Below, piece after piece: positions 1 to 8,606 of a DNA stretch of 64,000 nt; position 1 is the stretch's first letter; every line of letters begins with the position of its first letter. The stretch covers positions 372,001 to 436,000 of the forward strand of contig NZ_BMVV01000002.1 of the NCBI RefSeq assembly GCF_014650895.1, read 5' to 3'. The DNA is from Streptomyces omiyaensis (GTDB taxonomy: Bacteria; Actinomycetota; Actinomycetes; Streptomycetales; Streptomycetaceae). The notes beneath the pieces are model-generated. The model was given only the letters and a program-made list of their open reading frames with translations. It made no database searches and was not told the origin of the DNA. The translations under genes and the position numbers were made by a program.

Positions 1-1239
1 CTCCGCCTGGTCCTTGGGCCCGATGATCAGGTCGAGGGCGCCGCGGTAGTCGCCGTCCTCGCCGACCTTGCGCGCGGCGGCGTGCCGCTCCCGCCACTCG
101 CCGGCCCGGGCCGTGGCCTCGGCCAGCGGGGCGCGCCCCGCCTCGTCGTCGGCGAGCCGGGTCGCCCGGGCGAGCGCGTCGGTGAGCGCGGCCATGCCGG
201 TCGCGTACTCCACCTCGTACTTGTCGTTCTGCCCGTCCTCGGTGAGCACGGCGCCCCGGGCGACCTGGGTCAGGTTCTCGTTGGCCCGCGCCTTGAGGGA
301 GCTGATCCGCGCCTCGTTGAGGAGCTGGAGCGACTGCTGTCCCTCGGCCTGGGCGGACCCCAGGCCGGCCCGGGCCAGGGCGTGCGCCCCGGACAGCCAG
401 AGCAGCACCGCCGCGGCGGCGGCCGTCGCGGCGAGCAGCCCCCGGCTGAACACCCGGTTGGTGCGCCGGTACTCCCGCCGCTGCGCCCACACCAGGACGG
501 CGAGGGCGAGCGCCCCGGCGCCGAGCGCCAGGTAGGGCCAGACGCGGGCCTCGTCGTCGTCCCGGTGCAGCCGGGCGGTCTCCGCCGCGTAGAGCCGCTC
601 GGCGGCGGGCAGCAGCCGGGTCGTCATCTCCTGGTTCGCGTACCGCAGGTACGCGCCGCCGAGGGGCAGGCCCTGCCGGTTGGCGGCGCGGGCCCGCTCG
701 ACCAGACCGGTGTAGCGCGGCAGCAGTTCGTTGAGCGTGGTGATCTCGCGGGCCGACTCGTCCGAACCGTCGGTGTTCGCCGCGGCCTTCACGAGGAGAC
801 GGGAGGCGGTCGCGATGTCCCGGTCGTAGCGGGCGCGCGACTCGGCGGGTTCGAGTATCCCGGCGAGGAAGCCGGCCGCGGCGGTGGAGTCGGCGTCGGC
901 GAGGGAGCGGTAGATCGCGGCGGCGTCGGCGCTCAGCGGCTGGCTGCGTCCGACGACGTCCTCGGCGGAGCCGGCCCGGTCGGCCGCCTCCAGCCCGGCG
1001 ACCGTGCCCAGCGCCAGCACGAGGAGCGCGAGGACGGCGCCCAGGATCCGCAGCCGCCCGGGCTCGGTGGTCGCGGCCTCCCGCAGCACCTCGCGCCCGG
1101 TCGCCCACGCGCCCCGCGCGGGCGGCGGGGCGGCACCGACGGCGGCGGCGCGCGAGACCTGACCCGGCACGGCCGGCCGCGCGGGCGCGGATGCCGCGCC
1201 CCGCGCCGCCCCGGCGGGCGCGCTCGGCGGGTGTGTCAC
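1..1239 (-). CDS. Membrane protein, possibly GlnX-like (3' end outside window)
   Basis: The reading frame starts at GTG 1239 behind a GGGGAGG ribosome site and is still open at the window edge, so at least 413 residues are coded and the C-terminus is missing. An Ala/Pro-rich cytoplasmic tail of about 65 residues precedes a membrane helix (about 68-88). A mostly helical, probably extracellular segment follows, then two more helices (about 235-252 and 268-285), then a second helical sensor-like region. Hydrophobic helices around helical extracellular parts recall GlnX, the membrane partner of GlnH and the kinase PknG in actinobacteria. That link is inference from topology only. The neighbours that would support it (a kinase and a solute-binding protein) would lie beyond position 1. 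Confidence 0.75.
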   Translation of the reverse strand, partial: MTHPPSAPAGAARGAASAPARPAVPGQVSRAAAVGAAPPPARGAWATGREVLREAATTEPGRLRILGAVLALLVLALGTVAGLEAADRAGSAEDVVGRSQPLSADAAAIYRSLADADSTAAAGFLAGILEPAESRARYDRDIATASRLLVKAAANTDGSDESAREITTLNELLPRYTGLVERARAANRQGLPLGGAYLRYANQEMTTRLLPAAERLYAAETARLHRDDDEARVWPYLALGAGALALAVLVWAQRREYRRTNRVFSRGLLAATAAAAAVLLWLSGAHALARAGLGSAQAEGQQSLQLLNEARISSLKARANENLTQVARGAVLTEDGQNDKYEVEYATGMAALTDALARATRLADDEAGRAPLAEATARAGEWRERHAAARKVGEDGDYRGALDLIIGPKDQAE

Positions 1240-1536
1240 GTGACCTCCCCCTCGGTCTCGACGTCGATCGACCCCGGCGAGCAGTATGGCCGCAGGGGAC
1301 CCGCCCGCACACCGGGAATGACACGATCTTGTGCCTATCGTGCCCCACTCCCCGGGGAGTTCCGCGGCCGAGCCCCTCCCGCCGCCTCCCCGGATCCTTC
1401 CCGACCGGTCCACGGTCCGTCCCCGGACTCTCCCCGGCTTCTCCTCGAACCCTCTTCGAACACCTTTCACTCTGAATACGCCGGATCCCCCCGATCGGTT
1501 CCGTCCGGGGGGATCGCTCGAACAGGTGAACATGCC
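1240..1536. other. Intergenic region upstream of the membrane protein gene
   Basis: About 300 bases hold no convincing gene. Visible elements are the ribosome site of the minus-strand gene, an inverted repeat CACGAT/ATCGTG at 1322-1327 and 1337-1342, and a relatively AT-rich patch near 1450-1490 that may hold the promoter of the leftward gene. No clear -35/-10 pair could be assigned. Confidence 0.5.
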
Positions 1537-1570
1537 GGTGGGGCGGTCTCCGGAAGGAGACCGCCCCACC
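1537..1570 (-). terminator. Terminator of the csn operon
   Basis: A perfect 14-bp stem (1537-1550 with 1557-1570) closes a 6-base loop. It begins 10 bases past the stop codon of the kinase gene. There is no U-tract, as is usual in Streptomyces. Confidence 0.8.
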
Positions 1571-1579
1571 GCGCACGGC

Positions 1580-2572
1580 CTATCGGGCCGCGTAGCGCGC
1601 CCGCAGCCGCTCCGCCGCCTCCGGCCCGGCCCCGTACTCGTCGAGGGCGAGCAGCCCCGCGCCGAGCACCGGCGGCGCCGTCACGAAGCGGACGGCCGCC
1701 TTCGGGGCCCGCTCGGCGAGGAGTTCGCGGATCCGGTCCTCCAACTGCGGGTGCCGGGCGGCCAGCACGCTGCCCCCGAGCACCACCGGCGCCTCCTCGT
1801 CGAGGAGTCCGAGCCGTCGCAGCGCCACCGTCGACAGCGCCACGACCTCGTCGGCCATCCGGTGCACCAGGGACAGCGCCACCGGGTCGCCCTCCGCCGC
1901 CACCCGGAAGAGCACCGGAGCCAGCTCGTGCCGGCGCGCGTGCGGGATCCGGTCCAGGTGCAGCGCCTCGATCAGCGCGTACATCGTCCCCAGGCCGAAG
2001 TGCGCGGGCAGCGCCCGGGCCAGCTCGGTCGGCTCGCCCCGGCCGTCCTCCGCGCGGGCCGCGAACCACAGGGCCTCCTCGGAGAGGCCGCCGCCCCCGC
2101 CCCAGTCCCCGGATATCCGGCCGATCGCCGGGAAGCGGGCGGTCCGCCCGTCCGGGGTCATGCCCACGCAGTTCACGCCCGCGCCGCAGACCACCGCGAC
2201 CCCGCGCGGCTCGTCGAGCCCGGCCCGCAGGATCGCGAAGGTGTCGTTGTGGACCCGCACCGACCGGCTCCAGCCCCGCCCCAGCAGCTCCTTCGCCAGC
2301 GCGGCCTCCTCGACCGGCAGGTCGGCGTTGGCCAGACAGGCGGTGACGTGGGCGAAGGCCGGCGGGAGTCCGGCGCCGCCGGCCGCCTCCCACGCCCGCC
2401 CCACGATCTCCGCCAGTCCGTCGACGGCCTCCGCCACCCCCACCACCGGGGGCTGGAAGCCGCCGCCGCGCGCGGTGCCCAGCACCGTGCCGTCCGGCGC
2501 GAGGACCGCCACGTCGGTCTTGCTGTTCCCCGCGTCGACCGCGAGGAGCACCCCGTCCAGGTTCACGCCCAC
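1580..2572 (-). CDS. csnK: Sugar kinase of the BadF/N-acetylglucosamine kinase family (CsnK-like)
   Basis: This 330-residue cytoplasmic kinase should phosphorylate the (N-acetyl)glucosamine released from imported oligosaccharides. The N-terminal phosphate motif AVDAGNSKTD lies at about residues 10-19. A second ATPase-fold motif, VVCGAGVNCVG, sits near residue 127, and an adenosine-type motif, VVLGGSVLA, near 270. Length and motifs fit the BadF/BadG/BcrA/BcrD ATPase family used as GlcNAc kinases. It is the last gene of the operon. Two starts compete: GTG 2572 has GGGAG eight bases upstream and is preferred, while GTG 2566 overlaps the stop of the hydrolase gene as GTGA. Either way the two genes overlap and should be translationally coupled. 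The csn symbol comes from operon layout; the exact sugar is inferred. Confidence 0.85.
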   Translation of the reverse strand: MGVNLDGVLLAVDAGNSKTDVAVLAPDGTVLGTARGGGFQPPVVGVAEAVDGLAEIVGRAWEAAGGAGLPPAFAHVTACLANADLPVEEAALAKELLGRGWSRSVRVHNDTFAILRAGLDEPRGVAVVCGAGVNCVGMTPDGRTARFPAIGRISGDWGGGGGLSEEALWFAARAEDGRGEPTELARALPAHFGLGTMYALIEALHLDRIPHARRHELAPVLFRVAAEGDPVALSLVHRMADEVVALSTVALRRLGLLDEEAPVVLGGSVLAARHPQLEDRIRELLAERAPKAAVRFVTAPPVLGAGLLALDEYGAGPEAAERLRARYAAR

Positions 2573-3828
2573 GCGAGGTGCTCCCGGTTGTGGGCGATCA
2601 GCCGGTCGGTGAGCTGCTCGGCGTAGGCGTACTGCCCGACCAGCGGGTGGGCGAGCAGCGCCTTGAAGACCCGCTCCCGGCCGCCGCGCAGGGCCGCGTC
2701 GAGCGCCAGGTCCTCGTAGGCCGTCACGTTCGCGATCAGCCCGGCGTACAGCGGGTCCACCGGGGCGACCGGCAGCGGCACCGCGCCGCCCGGGCCGACC
2801 GCCGCCTGGGTCTCGATGACGGCGTCGTCCGGCAGGAAGGGCAGCGTGCCGGCGTTGAGGGTGTTCACCACCTGGTACGCGGAGCCCGCGCCGCCCAGCA
2901 GCGAGGCCGCCAGGTCCACGGCCGCCTCCGAGTAGAAGGCGCCGCCGCGCTTGCCGAGCAGCGCCGGCTTCTCGTCCAGCGCCGGGTCGCCGTACATCTC
3001 CAGGAGTTCCTTCTCCATGGCGGCGACCTCGGCGGCCCGCGAGGGCTTGGTGCGCAGCTCCTCCACCACCTCGTCGTGCGCGTAGTAGTAGCGCAGGTAG
3101 TACGAGGGGACGACGCCGAGCCGGTCCACCACCGGGCGCGGCAGGTGCAGGTCGGCGGCGATCGTGTCGCCGTGCTCGGCGAGCAGCCGCGGCAGCACGT
3201 CCTCGCCGTCCGGACCGCCCAGCCGGACGCCGGTCTCCCAGGTGAGGTGGTTGAGGCCGACGTGGTCGAGGTGGACCTCGGACGGGGCCACGTCGAGGAG
3301 CTTCGCGAACTTGCGCTGGAAGCCGATGGCGACGTTGCACAGGCCGACGGCCTTGTGCCCGGCCCTCAGCAGCGCGCGGGTGACGATGCCGACGGGGTTG
3401 GTGAAGTCGATGATCCAGGCGTCCGGGTTGGCGCGCCGGACCCGCTCCGCGATGTCGAGGACGACGGGGACCGTGCGCAGCGCCTTGGCGAGGCCGCCGG
3501 CGCCGGTGGTCTCCTGGCCGACGCAGCCGCACTCCAGCGGCCAGGTCTCGTCCTGGTTCCGGGCGGCCTGGCCGCCGACGCGGAGCTGGAGGAGGACGGC
3601 GTCGGCGCCCTCGACGGCGGCGTCGAGGTCGGTGGTGGTGGTGATCCGCCCGTCGTGGCCCAGCTTGGCGAAGATCCGCCGGGCGAGGCCGCCGACGAGG
3701 TCGAGCCGGTCGGCGGCGGGGTCGACGAGGACGAGTTCGGTGATGGGCAGGGTGCCGCGCAAGCGCGCGAATCCGTCGATCAGTTCGGGGGTGTAGGTCG
3801 ATCCGCCCCCCACGACAGCGAGCTTCAT
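2563..3828 (-). CDS. csnH: Glycoside hydrolase family 4 (6-phospho-beta-glucosidase type, CsnH-like)
   Basis: This 421-residue NAD- and metal-dependent hydrolase would cleave imported oligosaccharides in the cytoplasm. GH4 enzymes work by a redox-assisted elimination mechanism. The Rossmann motif VVGGGSTYTPE occupies residues 5-15, NPV lies at 144-146, and the metal ligands are expected at Cys164 (GLCN) and His194 (GLNHLTW). Family length is about 420-450, so the protein is full length. The ATG at 3828 is 5 bases past the permease stop. The annotation often given to such proteins, 6-phospho-beta-glucosidase, may be wrong here, because an ABC transporter delivers unphosphorylated sugar. In this operon a glucosamine-oligosaccharide hydrolase is more likely (inference). 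Confidence 0.9.
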   Translation of the reverse strand: MKLAVVGGGSTYTPELIDGFARLRGTLPITELVLVDPAADRLDLVGGLARRIFAKLGHDGRITTTTDLDAAVEGADAVLLQLRVGGQAARNQDETWPLECGCVGQETTGAGGLAKALRTVPVVLDIAERVRRANPDAWIIDFTNPVGIVTRALLRAGHKAVGLCNVAIGFQRKFAKLLDVAPSEVHLDHVGLNHLTWETGVRLGGPDGEDVLPRLLAEHGDTIAADLHLPRPVVDRLGVVPSYYLRYYYAHDEVVEELRTKPSRAAEVAAMEKELLEMYGDPALDEKPALLGKRGGAFYSEAAVDLAASLLGGAGSAYQVVNTLNAGTLPFLPDDAVIETQAAVGPGGAVPLPVAPVDPLYAGLIANVTAYEDLALDAALRGGRERVFKALLAHPLVGQYAYAEQLTDRLIAHNREHLAWA

Positions 3829-3833
3829 GTGTC

Positions 3834-4730
3834 TCAGCCCTTCACTCCGGTCAGGGTGACTCCCTCGACGAACGCCTTCTGGGCGAAGAAGAAGACGAGG
3901 ATCACCGGGGCCATGACCAGTACGGTCGCGGCCATGGTCAGGTTCCAGTCGGTGTGGTGCGCGCCCTTGAAGGACTCCAGGCCGTAACTGAGCGTCCAGG
4001 CGGCCGGGTTCTCGGAGGCGTAGATCTGCGGCCCGAAGTAGTCGTTCCAGCAGTAGAAGAACTGGAAGAGGGCGACGGCGGCGATGCCGGGCTTCGCCAT
4101 CGGCAGCACGATCCGCAGCAGCGTGCGCACCTCGCCGCAGCCGTCGATCCGGGCCGCCTCGACGTACTCGTCGGGGATGGTCAGGAGGAACTGGCGCAGC
4201 AGGAAGATCGCGAAGGCGTCGCCGAAGGCCAGGGGGATGATCAGCGGCCAGAGCGACCCGGACAGGTCCATCTGCTTGGCCCAGAACAGGTACATGGGGA
4301 TGATCACGACCTGCGGCGGCAGCATCATCATCGCGATGACGAGCAGCATCGACAGGTGGCGGCCGCGGAAGCGGAACTTGGCGAGGGCGTAGGCGACGGG
4401 CGTCGAGGACACCACGACGAGGACGGTGCCGAGTCCCGCGTAGAGCAGCGAGTTCTTCCACCAGGTGAGGAAGCCCTCCGTCCCGAGGACCTTGGCGTAG
4501 TTCTCGAAGTGCCAGGAGTTCGGGGTGAGGTCGCGGGTGAGCGCCTGCTGGTCGCTCATCAGCGAGGTGAGGACGACGAAGACGAAGGGCAGGACGAAGA
4601 AGAGGGCCGCGGCGATCCCGAGGGAGTGCACGGCGATCCAGTGCAGCACCGCCTTGCGGCGGGCCCGCCGGGCGGCGGGGCCCGGGGAGGTGCCGGCCGG
4701 GGCGGCGGGCGGGTTCACGGTCGTGGTCAT
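3834..4730 (-). CDS. csnG: Carbohydrate ABC transporter permease, MalG type (CsnG-like)
   Basis: This inner permease subunit has 298 residues. A charged N-terminal tail (about 1-30) is followed by six membrane helices, and the EAA loop EAARIDGCGEVRTLL lies near residues 190-205, where the ATPase docks. It pairs with the MalF-type permease encoded immediately upstream (3-base gap). No ATPase gene lies in the operon. Streptomyces sugar importers commonly share the ATPase MsiK encoded elsewhere, which probably applies here. It should move oligosaccharides delivered by the binding protein across the membrane. Confidence 0.92.
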   Translation of the reverse strand: MTTTVNPPAAPAGTSPGPAARRARRKAVLHWIAVHSLGIAAALFFVLPFVFVVLTSLMSDQQALTRDLTPNSWHFENYAKVLGTEGFLTWWKNSLLYAGLGTVLVVVSSTPVAYALAKFRFRGRHLSMLLVIAMMMLPPQVVIIPMYLFWAKQMDLSGSLWPLIIPLAFGDAFAIFLLRQFLLTIPDEYVEAARIDGCGEVRTLLRIVLPMAKPGIAAVALFQFFYCWNDYFGPQIYASENPAAWTLSYGLESFKGAHHTDWNLTMAATVLVMAPVILVFFFAQKAFVEGVTLTGVKG

Positions 4731-4733
4731 CGT

Positions 4734-5732
4734 TCAGTCACCCGAGCCGATCAGGCCGCCGCGCCGGCGCATGAGCAGCGCGGTGAAGGCCATGGAGAAG
4801 GCGAAGAGCACGAGCGCCACCACGCAGGCCGCGCCGTAGTTGAACTGGCTGAAGCCGAGGCTGTAGACGAGCTGCGGCAGGGTGAGCGTCGAGTCGTCCG
4901 GGTAGCCGGGGACGAAGGTGACGCCGGAGCCGCCCATCACGCCCGAGGCGACCTTGGAGGCCACGATCGGCTGCGTGTAGTACTGCATCGCGCCGATGAT
5001 CCCGGTGACCACCGCGAAGAGGACGATCGGCGAGATGTTCGGCAGGGTGATGTGGCGGAACCGCTGCCAGGGTCCCGCCCCGTCGAGCTCGGCGGCCTCG
5101 TACTGCTCCTTGGGGACGTCGAGCAGGGCGGCCATGAAGATGACCATGAGGTCGCCGATGCCCCAGACCGCGAGCAGGGTGAGGGCGGGCTTGGCCCAGG
5201 CGGGGTCGGTGAACCAGGCGGGGGCGGACAGTCCGGCCGCTTCGAGCAGGGCGTTGACCGGCCCGGTGCCGGGGTTGAGCAGGAAGACGAAGGCGAGCGT
5301 CGCCGCGACCGGCGGGGCCAGGAAGGGCAGGTAGAACAGGGTCCGGAAGATCCCGGCACCGGTCTTGATCTTCGTGATCAGCATGCCGATGCCGAGGCCG
5401 AAGAGGACCCGGCAGCTCACCATGACGACGCAGAGCCAGAGGGTGTTCCGCAGGGCAGGCCAGAACTGCGGGAAGGACGTGAAGACGTACTCCCAGTTCC
5501 CGAGGCCGCGCCACTCCGGCGGGTTGAGCCCGTCGTACTTCATCAGCGAGAAGTAGACGGTCGAGACGAGCGGGTAGGCGAAGAAGACGCCGAAGCCGAT
5601 CAGCCACGGCGACATGAAGGCCAGGGTCCGCAGCGCGTTGCGCCGGCGCTTGGCCCGCAGGGTGTTGCGTCCCCCGGGGCCGGAGGCGGCCGGGGCGGCC
5701 GCCTCCGTCGCGGGCAGGGTGTCCGTGCTCAT
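4734..5732 (-). CDS. csnF: Carbohydrate ABC transporter permease, MalF type (CsnF-like)
   Basis: This 332-residue permease pairs with the MalG-type subunit downstream. A basic N-terminal tail of about 35 residues precedes the first helix, with six helices in all. The EAA motif QYEAAELDGAGPWQRF sits near two thirds of the length. The ATG at 5732 lies 16 bases past the stop of the binding-protein gene. Gene order (binding protein, MalF-like, MalG-like) is the standard CUT1 arrangement for oligosaccharides. Confidence 0.92.
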   Translation of the reverse strand: MSTDTLPATEAAAPAASGPGGRNTLRAKRRRNALRTLAFMSPWLIGFGVFFAYPLVSTVYFSLMKYDGLNPPEWRGLGNWEYVFTSFPQFWPALRNTLWLCVVMVSCRVLFGLGIGMLITKIKTGAGIFRTLFYLPFLAPPVAATLAFVFLLNPGTGPVNALLEAAGLSAPAWFTDPAWAKPALTLLAVWGIGDLMVIFMAALLDVPKEQYEAAELDGAGPWQRFRHITLPNISPIVLFAVVTGIIGAMQYYTQPIVASKVASGVMGGSGVTFVPGYPDDSTLTLPQLVYSLGFSQFNYGAACVVALVLFAFSMAFTALLMRRRGGLIGSGD

Positions 5733-5748
5733 GGGTGGGATCCGGCCG

Positions 5749-7095
5749 TCACTTCGCCGCGGCGATGTCGCGGTCGATCTGGGCGGCGGTGTCGGCGAGC
5801 CCCTTCTTCAGGTCGGTGACCTGGCCCTTCTCGTACTGCTGGGCGAACTTCTGGAGGGTGTCCTGGTAGGCGGAGCCGTTCACCGCGCCGTCCGAGGTGG
5901 TGGACTTCGGGTGCTGGGCGATCTCCAGGAAGGTCTTGAAGCGCGGGTCGAACTTCAGGTTCGGGGACTTCAGGGCCTCCAGGGTGGAGGGGACGTTCCC
6001 GATGGCGTTGGCGAAGGCGACCACGGCCTCGGTGTCCGTGGTCATGTACTTGACCAGTTCCCAGGCGGCGTTCTGCTTCTTCGACTGCGGCGCGATGCCC
6101 ATGATCGTGCCGGAGAGGTAGCCCTTGCCGTACTCGGCGGTCTCGTCGTCGGCGACCGGCAGCGGCGCGACGCCGACCTCGAAGGGGACCTTGGCCTCCT
6201 TGATGAAGTTCAGCCGCCACTCGCCGTCCAGCTGCATGGAGACCTGGCCGGTCTGGAAGGGGTGCTTGGCGCCCCACTCGTCGCCGAAGGTGGTGCGGTA
6301 CTTGTCCAGCTTCTGGAAGCCGCCGAGCGCGTCCACCAGCGACTTCTGGTACGTCATCATCTCGGCGAAGCCGGGGTCCGTGCCGACCGTCGACCTGCCG
6401 TCGGCGCCGAAGTAGCCCCCGTGGCCCCACTGCGACATGTAGTGCGAGACGACCGTCTCGTAGCCGAGGTAGTTCGGCATGAAGCCGAGCCGCTCGTAGG
6501 AGTCGCCCTTGGCCTTCGTCAGCTTCTTCGCGACCTCGGTGAACTCGCTCCAGGTCTTCGGCGGGGCCTCCGGGTCGAGGCCGGCGGCCTTGAAGGCGTC
6601 CTTGTTGTAGTAGAGCCCGTACGCGTCGGAGAGCAGCGGCAGCGTGCAGCGCTTCCCCTCGAACTGCGTGTAGTCCTGGAGGACCTTCGGGAAGATCTTG
6701 TCCAGGTCCAGCTTGTCCTTCTCGATGAAGGGCTTCAGGTCGGCGAGCGCGCCCGTGTGGCAGAACTTGCCGACGTTGGCGGTGGTGAAGGAGGCCACCA
6801 CGTCCGGGCCGTTCGAGCCGCCCGCGCGCAGCGCCTGGCCGAGCTTGTCGTCGTTGATGTTGCCGACGACCTTCACCTTGATGTTGGGGTGGGCCGCGGT
6901 GAAGCGGGCGACGTTGTCCTCGATCGCCTTCACCTCGGAGGGGGCCGACCAGCCGTGCCAGAGGGTGATCGTGGTCTCGGCCTTCGGGTCGTCGCCCGCC
7001 GCGTTGCCGGCGGAGCCGGTACAGGCGGTGGCGAAGAGGGCGAGCGAGGCCGTGGCGGCGAACGCGGCGGCTGCTCTGCGGGTGCGTGCGGGCAT
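5749..7095 (-). CDS. csnE: Extracellular sugar-binding lipoprotein (CsnE-like)
   Basis: This 448-residue solute-binding lipoprotein captures the oligosaccharide outside the membrane. The signal peptide has an Arg-rich start, a hydrophobic stretch, and the lipobox FATAC, with Cys25 as the expected lipid anchor. The mature part has the aromatic and acidic composition typical of CUT1 family 1 binding proteins. The gene starts at ATG 7095, about 100 bases after the repressor gene on the same strand. Ligand identity (glucosamine oligomers rather than, for example, cellobiose or chitobiose) rests on the neighbouring repressor and operator, not on binding-site residues. Confidence 0.9.
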   Translation of the reverse strand: MPARTRRAAAAFAATASLALFATACTGSAGNAAGDDPKAETTITLWHGWSAPSEVKAIEDNVARFTAAHPNIKVKVVGNINDDKLGQALRAGGSNGPDVVASFTTANVGKFCHTGALADLKPFIEKDKLDLDKIFPKVLQDYTQFEGKRCTLPLLSDAYGLYYNKDAFKAAGLDPEAPPKTWSEFTEVAKKLTKAKGDSYERLGFMPNYLGYETVVSHYMSQWGHGGYFGADGRSTVGTDPGFAEMMTYQKSLVDALGGFQKLDKYRTTFGDEWGAKHPFQTGQVSMQLDGEWRLNFIKEAKVPFEVGVAPLPVADDETAEYGKGYLSGTIMGIAPQSKKQNAAWELVKYMTTDTEAVVAFANAIGNVPSTLEALKSPNLKFDPRFKTFLEIAQHPKSTTSDGAVNGSAYQDTLQKFAQQYEKGQVTDLKKGLADTAAQIDRDIAAAK

Positions 7096-7194
7096 GACGA
7101 TGTCTCCCTGGAGGGTGGGGGCGTGTGGGGTCGGCCCGGGGCGCGGGCGCGTCCGGGGTGGCCGTGCGGGGAGGTCGAAGGGGGTGCGGACGGG

Positions 7195-8415
7195 TCAGCG
7201 CGAGGTGTCGAAGACCTCGTCGCGGGTGGTGGCGAGGGCGCTCTCCAGCGCTCCGCGCAGCACGGGTTCGTGCGGGACGGCGGTGAGGACGAGCCGCGGC
7301 CGGGAGGCCGCGAGGTCGGCCAGTTCGGCCTGGACGCGGGCCCGCAGCGGTTCGCCGCCGGCGATGAGGACGTCTCCGGAGAGCACGACCAGTTCGGGGT
7401 CGAGGACGGCGACGAGGGAGGCGAGACCGGTGGCGACCCGCTCGGCGTAGCGGTCGAGCAGCTCCGCGTACGGGCCTTCGTCGGGCGTCTCGGCGGCCCG
7501 GGCCAGCAGCCCGGACGCCACCGGCACGTAGGGGCGGTCGGGGGTGTCGATGCCGGCCGCCCGGGCGATCCCGGGCACCGACTGGACGCCGGCGAGCTCC
7601 TGGAAGCCGCCGGAGTTGGCCTTGGTGACCTGGCGGACCAGCGGGGTGCCGGGGACCGGCAGGAAGCCGACCTCGCCGGCGCCGCCGGTGAAGCCGCGGT
7701 GCAGCCGGCCGCCGAGGACGAGGGCGGCGCCCAGGCCCTCCTCGTTCCACAGCAGCACGAAGTCCTCGTGGCCGCGGGCGGCGCCCAGGGCCCGCTCGGC
7801 GACGGCCACCAGATTGACGTCGTTCTCGTACTCGAAGGGCATGGGCAGGACCGCGGCCAGCTCCTCCAGGAGGGTGGGGGAGTGCCAGCCGGGCAGGTGG
7901 GAGGCGTACCGGAGCCGTCCGGTGGCCGGGTCGAAGGCGCCGGGGGTGCCGATGACCAGGCGCCGGACGTCGGCGCGGGTGAGTCCGGCGGCCTTGACCG
8001 CCCCGTCGAGGGCGCCGGTGACCTGCCGGACCACGCCGTCCCCGGTGCGGCCCCCGGTGCGGAGCTCGTACTCGCCGGTGACGGCGCCGGTGATGTCGGC
8101 GACGGCGGCGCGGATGCGGTGCTGGTTGACGTCGAGGCCGGCGGCGTACCCGGCGCCCGGGTCGAGCGCGTACAGCTGGGCACTGGGGCCGGGGCGGCCC
8201 TCGGTGGTGCCGGTGGCGCGGACCAGGCCGGCGGCTTCGAGGCGGGCGAGGAGCTGCGAGGCGGTCGGCTTGGAGAGGCCGGTGAGCTTGCCGATCCGGG
8301 TCCGCGAGAGGGTGCCGTGCTCCAGGAGGAGGTCGAGCGCCGCGCGGTCGTTCATGGCCCGCAGCACGCGCGGGGTGCCAGGGGTTCCCTGGGTACCTGC
8401 CATGACGGTTCGCAC
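7195..8415 (-). CDS. csnR: ROK-family transcriptional repressor (CsnR-like)
   Basis: This 406-residue regulator should repress the operon it leads and release DNA when oligosaccharides enter the cell. A winged helix-turn-helix lies at about residues 25-70 (TLSRTRIGKLTGLSKPTASQ). It is followed by a ROK sugar-kinase-like fold with GTPGAFDPATG near 150 and the segment GGAGEVGFLPVPG. The CxCGxxGC zinc motif common in ROK proteins is absent. GTG 8415 gives the longest product. ATG 8403 is an equally plausible start, since neither has an ideally spaced ribosome site. A perfect inverted repeat at 8480-8494 upstream matches, from memory, the CsnR operator core, which supports autoregulation. Confidence 0.85.
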   Translation of the reverse strand: MRTVMAGTQGTPGTPRVLRAMNDRAALDLLLEHGTLSRTRIGKLTGLSKPTASQLLARLEAAGLVRATGTTEGRPGPSAQLYALDPGAGYAAGLDVNQHRIRAAVADITGAVTGEYELRTGGRTGDGVVRQVTGALDGAVKAAGLTRADVRRLVIGTPGAFDPATGRLRYASHLPGWHSPTLLEELAAVLPMPFEYENDVNLVAVAERALGAARGHEDFVLLWNEEGLGAALVLGGRLHRGFTGGAGEVGFLPVPGTPLVRQVTKANSGGFQELAGVQSVPGIARAAGIDTPDRPYVPVASGLLARAAETPDEGPYAELLDRYAERVATGLASLVAVLDPELVVLSGDVLIAGGEPLRARVQAELADLAASRPRLVLTAVPHEPVLRGALESALATTRDEVFDTSR

Positions 8416-8479
8416 CTGCCCTTCGACGCCGGAGGCCCATTGTGGGGCCTCTCGGCCCCGGCTTCCCCCACCACACTGT

Positions 8480-8494
8480 TAGGAAAGTTTCCTA
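8480..8494. promoter_or_regulatory. ROK (CsnR-type) operator
   Basis: TAGGAAAGTTTCCTA is a perfect inverted repeat of two 7-base arms around a central G, 65 bases before the repressor start. The core AGGAAAGTTTCCT matches the chitosanase (csn) operator as I recall it. Position and symmetry suggest control of the whole csn operon. Confidence 0.75.
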
Positions 8495-8548
8495 TCCGGT
8501 GGGAGGACGGTAGGACGGGCGCCGCCGGGGCGTCAATACCCGCACACG

Positions 8549-8596
8549 CACGACACCCCCGACGGCGACCGAAGCGTTACCGGCGGGGGCGTCGTG
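8549..8596 (-). terminator. Terminator after mscS
   Basis: A stem of about 13 bp with one A-C mismatch (8549-8561 with 8584-8596) lies just beyond the stop codon of the channel gene. Confidence 0.65.
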
Positions 8597-8606
8597 GTGG
8601 CCCGGG

